This document shows, one piece after another, positions 6,668 to 11,445 of a stretch of 11,445 bases of DNA. Both the position numbers and the translations under genes were made by a program. This DNA comes from CAYRIF01 sp964424205 (GTDB taxonomy: Bacteria; Bacteroidota; Bacteroidia; Cytophagales; Cyclobacteriaceae). Under the pieces are notes generated by a model. The model worked only from the letters and a program-made list of their open reading frames with translations, searched no databases and was not told the origin of the DNA. The first letter of the stretch is position 1. Each line of letters opens with the position of its first letter. Where the stretch lies: contig CAYRIF010000106.1 of assembly GCA_964424205.1 (NCBI GenBank), forward strand, positions 1 through 11,445. Direction: 5' to 3'.

Positions 6668-6982
6668 ATGAGCAAATCAAGTAATTCATTCTTAGCATTC
6701 ATATCCGGTGCCCTTAGTGGTGCATTATTGGGAATTCTATACGCACCAGACAAGGGTGTTAACACCCGTGAGCGATTGAGTTTCACTTTAGACAAGTACA
6801 AAAAACAATTAGAAGAACTAATTGACGACATCATCGATGGTAAAAATATTACCGCTTCCGATGCTAAAAACTATGGGAAACAAGTAGTAGATGAAACCAA
6901 AGAAAAAGCAGAAAAACTGCTAAGTGACGTAGATCAATTAATCGACCAAATAAGAGGCGAAGAAGCCGCTAACAACAATTAA
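6668..6982 (+). CDS. YtxH-like small membrane protein
   Basis: A 104-residue protein with one N-terminal membrane segment (about 8-25) built on small residues, FISGALSGALLGILYAP, followed by the YAPDKGVNTRERL motif (25-37) that marks YtxH-like proteins. The rest (about 38-100) is charged and helical, with heptad-like spacing and an acidic end. YtxH-like proteins are common near the envelope and are often called general-stress or gas-vesicle-like proteins; the biochemical role is not established. The gene lies six bases after nusB and three bases before the isocitrate dehydrogenase gene, so the three are almost certainly co-transcribed. Confidence 0.85.
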   Translation: MSKSSNSFLAFISGALSGALLGILYAPDKGVNTRERLSFTLDKYKKQLEELIDDIIDGKNITASDAKNYGKQVVDETKEKAEKLLSDVDQLIDQIRGEEAANNN

Positions 6983-6985
6983 AAT

Positions 6986-7990
6986 ATGAGCCAAAAAATA
7001 ACACTGATACCAGGAGATGGTATTGGACCAGAAATCGTAAAATCAATCAAGGATGTTTTTGCAGCAGCAAATACGCCTATTACGTGGGAAGAAGAAAACG
7101 CAGGACAAACTACCTTCGATGAAAAAGGAGAGTTAATACCTCAATCACTCATCGAATCTATAGAAAAAAACAAGGTGGCTTTAAAAGGACCCATCACCAC
7201 CCCTGTGGGCAAAGGTTTCAGCAGCGTGAACGTACAGCTTAGGCAGATGTTTGATTTATACCAAAACGTCCGACCGTGCTACAGTACAGAGGGTGTTAAT
7301 TCAAGATTTGATAATGTTGATTTAATTTTGTTCAGAGAAAATACCGAAGGACTATACTCTGGATTGGAAATTTTTGATAAAAGACTTAGGATGGCAGATT
7401 CCATCGCCCGAGTTACCTATGATGGTAGTCTTAGAATTATTAAAGGCGCTTTCGAATATGCTAGAAATAATGGTAGAAAAAAAGTAACATTGGTTCACAA
7501 GGCCAATATTCTAAAACACTTAGGAAGAATATTTTTGGAGGCCGGTGCTGAAGCCGCTAAAGATTATCCTGACATTATAATGGATGATAAAATTATTGAC
7601 AATATGTGTATGCAGCTGGTCATCAGACCTGAGCAATTTGACGTAATCGTAACCACCAATTTATTTGGTGATATTCTTTCTGATTTATGTGCTGGTCTTG
7701 TTGGTGGACTCGGTGTTGTTGCCGGTGCAAACATAGGAGATCACACTGCCATATTTGAAGCTGTTCATGGATCCGCTCCTGACATTGCTGGTCAAAACAT
7801 CGCTAACCCGACGGCACTGTTACGGTCTGCAATTTTGATGCTCAGTCACTTAAGAATGAATGAATATGCACAAAGGATAACAGATGCCCTCAATAAGACA
7901 CTAGCTGAAACAGCAAAGTGTACTGCCGATTTAGGGGGGCAATGTGGCACCAAAGAATTTACACAGAATATCATTGAAAATTTGAAATAA
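6986..7990 (+). CDS. icd: Isocitrate dehydrogenase, NAD-type
   Basis: The enzyme converts isocitrate to 2-oxoglutarate and CO2 in the TCA cycle. At 334 residues it has the compact form of the NAD-dependent, IDH3-like branch. Seen: IPGDGIGPEIV (8-18); the isocitrate loop SVNVQLRQ with Ser80, Asn82 and Arg86; Arg96; Arg117 in FRENTEG; Tyr124; Lys172; and the metal-binding Asp205, Asp229 and Asp233 (NLFGDILSD). The Ser and Asn in the substrate loop favour isocitrate over isopropylmalate. The cofactor site reads HGSAPDIAG (261-269), with Asp266 and Ile267 where NADP enzymes have Lys and Tyr, which supports NAD+. Start is the ATG three bases after the YtxH-like stop. Homoisocitrate dehydrogenase is a less likely alternative. 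A promoter for the next unit begins inside its last codons. Confidence 0.9.
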   Translation: MSQKITLIPGDGIGPEIVKSIKDVFAAANTPITWEEENAGQTTFDEKGELIPQSLIESIEKNKVALKGPITTPVGKGFSSVNVQLRQMFDLYQNVRPCYSTEGVNSRFDNVDLILFRENTEGLYSGLEIFDKRLRMADSIARVTYDGSLRIIKGAFEYARNNGRKKVTLVHKANILKHLGRIFLEAGAEAAKDYPDIIMDDKIIDNMCMQLVIRPEQFDVIVTTNLFGDILSDLCAGLVGGLGVVAGANIGDHTAIFEAVHGSAPDIAGQNIANPTALLRSAILMLSHLRMNEYAQRITDALNKTLAETAKCTADLGGQCGTKEFTQNIIENLK

Positions 7991-8012
7991 ATAATAACAT
8001 CTAGTAATTTTG
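7981..8012 (+). promoter_or_regulatory. Bacteroidota-type promoter for the DUF1573-yajC-YbbR-coaE unit
   Basis: TTTG at 7981-7984, then exactly 20 bases, then TAATTTTG at 8005-8012. Both halves and the spacing fit the Bacteroidota primary-sigma consensus. The -33 half lies within the last codons of isocitrate dehydrogenase, and the ATG of the lipoprotein gene is 25 bases after the -7 element. This is the best promoter match in the window. Confidence 0.7.
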
Positions 8013-8037
8013 TATTAAATAATAAATAAATAAGAAA

Positions 8038-8586
8038 ATGAAAAAATTAGTTTATCTCGGAATGTTTTTATTTGCCGCAGTATCATCTTCATGTAGTGAT
8101 GGCAAAAACGAAAAAAGAATTGCGGAATTGGAAGAGAAATTAGCGGCAATGGAAAATACAAATGTAACACCGACTATCAGCACACCCGTTACGAGTTCAG
8201 CAGCAAATGCTACGGTGGAAACGAAGCCTGAAGGACCTCTTCCAGTCATGAAGTTTACAGAGGATTTATATGATTTTGGTACCATTGAACAGGGTGATGT
8301 GGTAGAGCATACCTTTAGTTTTAAAAATACTGGAGAAGCTCCTTTAATTATCCAAAATGCCTCAGCTTCATGCGGTTGCACCATCCCAAGTTGGCCCAAA
8401 GATCCGGTAGCGGTAGGAGAAACAGCAGAAATAAAAGTTAAGTTTAATAGCCGAGGAAAATCAGGACAACAAAACAAACCTGTGAGCATCACCGCAAATA
8501 CATTTCCAAAAGTTACCAAAGTAACCATCAAGGGAAATGTAAATAAAAAAGCAGAGGCTTTGCCTGATGGACCTGTAAAGCAATAA
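8038..8586 (+). CDS. DUF1573 lipoprotein
   Basis: A 182-residue secreted protein. MKKLVYLGMFLFAAV and SSSC with Cys19 form a lipoprotein signal, although Ser rather than Leu sits at the -3 position. Next comes a short coiled coil (about 24-40, EKRIAELEEKLAAMEN), a Ser/Thr/Pro-rich linker (about 42-66), and the DUF1573 domain (about 68-170). The domain shows YDFGTIEQGDVVEHTFSFKN, the hallmark SCGCT (111-115) and a beta-rich end. It resembles an Ig-like fold of the ASPM/SPD-2/Hydin type. The two close cysteines could bind metal or form a disulfide. DUF1573 proteins are abundant in Bacteroidota envelopes; their function is not known. It is the first gene of the unit and lies 25 bases before yajC. 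Confidence 0.88.
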   Translation: MKKLVYLGMFLFAAVSSSCSDGKNEKRIAELEEKLAAMENTNVTPTISTPVTSSAANATVETKPEGPLPVMKFTEDLYDFGTIEQGDVVEHTFSFKNTGEAPLIIQNASASCGCTIPSWPKDPVAVGETAEIKVKFNSRGKSGQQNKPVSITANTFPKVTKVTIKGNVNKKAEALPDGPVKQ

Positions 8587-8611
8587 TTTATACTTAAAAA
8601 CTACCCTAAAT

Positions 8612-8926
8612 ATGTTAACTAATATTTTATTGCAGGCGGCTGCCTCACCTAGTCCACTTGCCACCCCATTGCTCATCGGTGGAATGATTTTGATCTTTTA
8701 CTTTTTCATGATTCGGCCACAACAAAAAAAGCAGAAAGATCAGAAGAACTTTGCCAATGAACTAAAAAGAGGTGATAAAGTGGTTACTATTGGTGGCATG
8801 CATGGAAAAATAGCAGCAATAGAAGATAATTTATTAACTATTGAATTTGAAAAAGGTGTCAAAATCAAATTTGATAAAGCTTCTATTTCAGCTGAAAATA
8901 GCAAAATATATAGTGACAAATCTTAA
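8612..8926 (+). CDS. yajC: Sec translocon accessory subunit YajC
   Basis: A 104-residue inner-membrane protein. After a short outer N-terminus there is one membrane helix (about 18-34, ending FYFFMI), then the family hallmark RPQQKKQKDQKNF (35-47). The cytoplasmic part follows, with LKRGDKVVTIGGMHGKI and the closing VKIKFDKASIS strand. YajC associates with SecDF and SecYEG and modestly aids protein export. The length and motif are typical for the family. SecDF is not in the window. The gene sits between the DUF1573 lipoprotein and the YbbR-like gene, an order I recall from other Bacteroidota. Confidence 0.95.
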   Translation: MLTNILLQAAASPSPLATPLLIGGMILIFYFFMIRPQQKKQKDQKNFANELKRGDKVVTIGGMHGKIAAIEDNLLTIEFEKGVKIKFDKASISAENSKIYSDKS

Positions 8927-8930
8927 CCAC

Positions 8931-8939
8931 ATGTGATTG
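8931..8939 (+). promoter_or_regulatory. ATG-TGA-TTG start region of the YbbR-like gene
   Basis: Five bases after the yajC stop, ATG (8931) is followed at once by an in-frame TGA (8934) and then by TTG (8937), the first usable start of the YbbR-like frame. A ribosome could start at ATG, stop, and restart at TTG. Equally, the TGA may be a recent mutation or sequence error that displaced an ATG start. Confidence 0.35.
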
Positions 8940-9920
8940 GATGCATTAAAAAAAATAGTCGCATGGTTTGAAAATATTGTCTCCGCAAAAGACAGTAAAA
9001 AATGGAAGGTAGTAGCACTTTGTATATTCGGTGCGACTACCTTTTGGTTTTTTAATGCGCTGAATAAAGATGATTATACGACGGTCATCAGATATCCCAT
9101 CTCGCTAACGTATGAGAATCCACCTGATAGTTTGGTCATGGTGCAATCACCACCCGAAAAAATAGAACTAGATGTATCAGGTAGAGGTTGGGAGCTTTTC
9201 AGAAAGACCTTTGGTTTCAAAAATACGCCAGTACAAATAGCGCTTGAGTCACCAACTGGGATAAAATTTTTACTAGGCTCGTCCCTTCTATCAGATATTA
9301 AATCGCAGCTCACAGACATAAAAATTAATGAGGTGCTCACAGACAGCATTTTCTTTAGTATTGAGAAAAATATAAGCGCAAAAATTCCCGTACTTATCGA
9401 TACTTCAGGTATTTCATTGGAAGAAAATTATTATTTGATTGGCGAAATTTCAGTAATTCCTGATTCCGTGGAAATTATGGGCCCTAGCAGCTGGATTGAA
9501 AATCACCTGCCTGAGAAGCTCGTCCTGCAAGTAAATGAAGATGATATAGATGCCAAGTACTCAGACATCGTTAATACTAATACTTTTGACAATGAATTGA
9601 TTTCAACGCTACCAGATGGTGTAGAGGTGGATTTTGAAGTCAGTGAGTTTACAGAAAAAAGTATAGTCGTAAAATTAGCTAAAGCCCATTTTCCATCAAA
9701 AACAGACTTTCAATTCAGCGACACACTTATCACAGTGCGTTATTGGATAAGCGGAGATCAAACGAATGAAATTGAGGAAAATGATTTTACGCTCAACGTA
9801 GATTTCTCAGATTTAAATCCCAATGACTCAACCCTATCAGTCCAAGTGCGCAATCAGCCGAAAAATATTAAGAACATTTCCCTTGATCCCGAAACAATCA
9901 AAATAAGTCATGACAGATAG
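8937..9920 (+). CDS. YbbR-like (CdaR-type) membrane-anchored protein
   Basis: A 327-residue protein with one N-terminal membrane helix (about 22-41, KVVALCIFGATTFWFFNAL) and a long beta-rich region outside the cytoplasm. The region holds about three YbbR-type repeats: one around IRYPISLTYENPPD...IELDVSGRG (51-84), a clear second around IPVLIDTSGISLEENYYLIG...PDSVEIMGPSSWI (about 150-190), and a weaker third ending NISLDPETIKIS near the C-terminus. In Firmicutes YbbR/CdaR regulates the diadenylate cyclase CdaA, but no cyclase gene is here, so that role is not assumed. Start is TTG at 8937; the upstream ATG is cut off by TGA. The 3' end overlaps coaE by 11 bases, so expression of the two is probably coupled. 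Confidence 0.82.
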   Translation: MDALKKIVAWFENIVSAKDSKKWKVVALCIFGATTFWFFNALNKDDYTTVIRYPISLTYENPPDSLVMVQSPPEKIELDVSGRGWELFRKTFGFKNTPVQIALESPTGIKFLLGSSLLSDIKSQLTDIKINEVLTDSIFFSIEKNISAKIPVLIDTSGISLEENYYLIGEISVIPDSVEIMGPSSWIENHLPEKLVLQVNEDDIDAKYSDIVNTNTFDNELISTLPDGVEVDFEVSEFTEKSIVVKLAKAHFPSKTDFQFSDTLITVRYWISGDQTNEIEENDFTLNVDFSDLNPNDSTLSVQVRNQPKNIKNISLDPETIKISHDR

Positions 9921-10521
9921 TCCATTACAAGTAGGGATTACCGGTGGAATAGGTGCCGGAAAGAGCATCATATGTAAAGTATTTCAAAGTCTAGGCATCC
10001 CCATTTATGATGCCGATTCCAATGCTAAGTTGCTCATGACAGAAGATAAAGACCTAGTTGAAGCAATCAAAAAAAACTTTGGTGATGAAGCATATTTATC
10101 TGATAAACAGCTTAACAGAAAATTTATCGCAGGCAAAGTATTTGGTAATAATAAACAATTGACATTACTCAATAGTTTGGTGCATCCTGCTGTTGGTTTG
10201 CATTACAAAAAATGGGTAGAATCACATACTGGCAAACCATATGTCATCAAAGAAGCAGCACTGCTCTTTGAATCGGATTCCTATAAAATGCTTGACAAAA
10301 TAATTACTGTGGAAGCACCTACCAATATTCGTATGAATAGGGTGTTATTCAGAGATGCCCACCGAACTGCAAAAGATGTACAAGCCATTATCGACAATCA
10401 ACTGACTGATATAGAAAGAAATAAGAAGGCTGATTTTGTCATTACTAATGATGATAAAACAACTGTAATACCGCAGGTTATTAAACTACACAAAAAATTT
10501 ACTGTTTTGGCTTTAGGTTAA
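9910..10521 (+). CDS. coaE: Dephospho-CoA kinase
   Basis: The enzyme phosphorylates the ribose 3'-hydroxyl of dephospho-CoA with ATP, the last step of CoA synthesis, in the cytoplasm. The 203-residue length is typical. Seen: P-loop GITGGIGAGKS (9-19), the substrate site YDAD (33-36), LVHPAV (90-95), the ALLFE segment (117-121) equivalent to the family PLLFE, the Arg-rich lid RMNRVLFRDAHR (141-152), and ADFVITN (174-180), where families usually have ADxVIxN. Its ATG lies inside the end of the YbbR-like gene. It also overlaps the minus-strand gene at 10499-10774 by 23 bases, leaving no terminator room between the two. Confidence 0.95.
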   Translation: MTDSPLQVGITGGIGAGKSIICKVFQSLGIPIYDADSNAKLLMTEDKDLVEAIKKNFGDEAYLSDKQLNRKFIAGKVFGNNKQLTLLNSLVHPAVGLHYKKWVESHTGKPYVIKEAALLFESDSYKMLDKIITVEAPTNIRMNRVLFRDAHRTAKDVQAIIDNQLTDIERNKKADFVITNDDKTTVIPQVIKLHKKFTVLALG

Positions 10522-10774
10522 ACTGGTAGGTAAGACTTGAAGGTAACGTTATTTGATCGGCATAAAATTTCAACCTATTTCCGGTCATTTCCATAGGCTC
10601 AATTCTTTCAATGATATCCCGTTTATGGTTGAAAAATACTTCTACATATTGACCGTGCAATAAATACAGGTTTACTTTGTATTTATAATAACGAATAGCC
10701 ACCACAAATGTAGCCTCTCTATATAGAAGGGCTATTTTTTCTCCAATAGTTTTATCAAAAAATACCTTTGTCAC
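10499..10774 (-). CDS. Small conserved-looking protein of unknown function
   Basis: A 91-residue soluble protein with no signal or membrane segment. It appears to alternate beta strands (ATFVVAIRYYKYKVNLYLLH, about 21-40; YVEVFFNHKRDIIERIEPME, about 43-62) with an end reading NRLKFYADQITLPSSL (66-81). That ending reminds me of small uncharacterised Bacteroidota proteins, but I cannot name a family. GTG at 10774 is the only start, because an in-frame stop lies three codons upstream. Its 3' end overlaps coaE by 23 bases in convergent orientation. A terminator for the coaE strand appears to lie inside its 5' part. The alternative, that this is a chance frame in a long coaE 3' untranslated region, is possible but less likely given the protein-like composition. 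Confidence 0.6.
   Translation of the reverse strand: MTKVFFDKTIGEKIALLYREATFVVAIRYYKYKVNLYLLHGQYVEVFFNHKRDIIERIEPMEMTGNRLKFYADQITLPSSLTYQFNLKPKQ
10711..10740 (+). terminator. Intrinsic terminator for the coaE unit, inside the opposing gene
   Basis: TAGCC (10711-10715) pairs with GGCTA (10730-10734). Inside it, after one G-T pair and one mismatch, TCT and AGA continue the stem around a short ATAT loop. Six Ts (10735-10740) follow directly. It is the only good plus-strand terminator after coaE and lies about 190 bases beyond its stop, within the 5' third of the minus-strand gene. Since these bases also encode protein on the other strand, chance cannot be excluded. Confidence 0.55.
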
Positions 10775-10847
10775 TTTGTTTTATATTCAAACCAAAACAC
10801 AACTTATCAAAAAATTTGGAACTTTAATAATAATTAAGGCAAGGTTG

Positions 10848-10878
10848 TTGTTTAAGTAATAAATAGGAAGTAAAATTG
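10848..10878 (+). promoter_or_regulatory. Bacteroidota-type promoter for the thioredoxin-like gene
   Basis: TTG (10848-10850), exactly 20 bases, then TAAAATTG (10871-10878), seven of eight positions consistent with TAnnTTTG. The ATG at 10898 follows 19 bases later. Confidence 0.5.
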
Positions 10879-10897
10879 CGGAATATTTAACAAAAGC

Positions 10898-11386
10898 ATG
10901 TCAATCATCACCAAACGGAAAATAAAACTAGTGGCAAAAGCTTTGGCGTTAATTGCCATTTTAGTAATTCATACAGGCTATAAAGAGGTGAACGACATTT
11001 CCGAAGACACTATTTGGTTAGCCAACTATAAAAATGCCATCAGCAAGGCCAAAGTAGAAAACAAACCATTGCTCATCTATTTCTCTGGATCCGACTGGTG
11101 TAAGCCTTGTGTGGTTTTAGAAAAAGAGATTTTTCATACCGATACATTTGAAAATTATGCCAAAGAAAACCTCGTGCTACTCAGGGCAGATTTCCCTCGC
11201 TATATGAAAACAAAACTCTCAAAGGAATTGCTTGCCCATCATAAAAAACTTGCTAAAAAATACAACAAGAAAAATATTTTCCCGCTAGTGGTAATTATCA
11301 ATCACAAAGAAAAAGTACTATTAGAATCTGGCTATCGTAAAAATACTGCAGAAGAGTATATCAATTATCTGAGCAATAATATCTAG
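10898..11386 (+). CDS. Membrane-tethered or exported thioredoxin-fold protein
   Basis: A 162-residue protein. A basic start (KRKIK) and a hydrophobic stretch (about 11-25, LVAKALALIAILVIH) form an uncleaved anchor or signal peptide. The thioredoxin-like domain (about 38-160) shows LLIYFSGSDWCKPC with the active-site pair Cys68 and Cys71, a helix rich in Glu (VLEKEIF), and the cis-proline segment NIFPLVVI with Pro129. Compared with classical thioredoxin there is a longer Lys-rich helix between the third strand and cis-Pro (about 101-125). The protein probably acts as a thiol reductant or isomerase outside the cytoplasm, but its client is not shown by the neighbours. It has its own promoter-like sequence and stands alone in the window; what follows is cut off. 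Confidence 0.85.
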   Translation: MSIITKRKIKLVAKALALIAILVIHTGYKEVNDISEDTIWLANYKNAISKAKVENKPLLIYFSGSDWCKPCVVLEKEIFHTDTFENYAKENLVLLRADFPRYMKTKLSKELLAHHKKLAKKYNKKNIFPLVVIINHKEKVLLESGYRKNTAEEYINYLSNNI

Positions 11387-11429
11387 AATAATTAACATAG
11401 AATTTATTGTATGTAAATACTAAGGTAAC

Positions 11430-11443
11430 GGTAGGTACCTACC
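11430..11443. repeat. 14-base perfect palindrome at the window end
   Basis: GGTAGGTACCTACC reads the same on both strands. AAGGTA (11422-11427) and TACCTT (11440-11445) also pair in an alternative fold. It lies 43 bases after the thioredoxin-like stop and could be part of a terminator whose tail is beyond the window, or an operator for the next gene. Confidence 0.35.
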
Positions 11444-11445
11444 TT

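Noticed and set aside
6385..6834. A 149-residue minus-strand frame spanning the end of nusB and the YtxH-like gene
   Set aside because: It crosses two well-supported genes, is rich in Leu/Ser/Ile as expected of the antisense of charged helices, and has no recognisable domain.
6986..7990. 3-isopropylmalate dehydrogenase (LeuB) as the identity of the isocitrate dehydrogenase gene
   Set aside because: The substrate loop SVNVQLRQ with Ser and Asn, and the set Arg86, Arg96 and Arg117, fit isocitrate; no other leucine-synthesis gene is adjacent.
8052..8531. A 159-residue open frame on the minus strand opposite the DUF1573 gene
   Set aside because: It is the mirror of a well-supported gene, has low-complexity Ser/Phe/Val-rich content, and shows no family motif.

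Overview
The window looks like a stretch of chromosome from a member of the Bacteroidota, probably an environmental Cytophagales-, Chitinophagales- or Saprospiria-like lineage; I cannot fix the order. Support comes from low G+C, A/T-rich leaders without clear Shine-Dalgarno sequences, promoter-like matches to the Bacteroidota consensus (TTTG, about 20 bases, TAnnTTTG), a signal peptide ending in SYG before Q, an unusually long NusB, and the gene order nusB - DUF1573 - yajC - YbbR - coaE, which I recall as common in this phylum. No tRNA, rRNA, CRISPR array, insertion sequence or phage gene is visible. Most of the window is housekeeping.

Layout. 1-384: the tail of an unidentified upstream frame, a strong hairpin, and a gene-free leader with a short 10-bp-phased repeat and a C-rich patch. 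385-726: a short single-stranded DNA-binding protein, followed by a perfect inverted repeat. 893-1549: a small outer-membrane beta-barrel protein. 1662-2189: a membrane-anchored GyrI-like domain protein. 2186-3979 (minus): an MdlA/YheI-type ABC exporter half whose stop codon overlaps that of the GyrI-like gene. 4140-5243: leucine dehydrogenase, divergent from the exporter. 5303-7990: a tight run of nusB, a YtxH-like membrane protein and NAD-type isocitrate dehydrogenase. 8038-10521: a second run (DUF1573 lipoprotein, yajC, YbbR-like protein, coaE) that starts at the best promoter match in the window. 10499-10774 (minus): a small conserved-looking unknown protein overlapping the end of coaE. 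10898-11386: a membrane-tethered thioredoxin-fold protein. 11387-11445: a short tail with a palindrome cut by the window end.

How the genes fit together. The 5303-10521 block mixes transcription antitermination (NusB), TCA cycle (isocitrate dehydrogenase), Sec translocon accessory (YajC), envelope proteins (DUF1573, YbbR) and CoA synthesis (CoaE). It reads as a growth-linked housekeeping cluster rather than one pathway. Leucine dehydrogenase next door would supply branched-chain keto acids, precursors of the iso-fatty acids abundant in this phylum.

I found no convincing new multi-gene system. The observations most worth a second look are: two convergent gene pairs whose stop regions overlap and whose only visible terminators lie beyond or inside the opposing gene, implying long antisense transcripts; the 452-residue NusB with an acidic Ala/Glu insertion; the ATG-TGA-TTG arrangement at the YbbR start; the Asp in place of the catalytic Glu in the lone exporter half; and the TEX264-like architecture of the GyrI protein.
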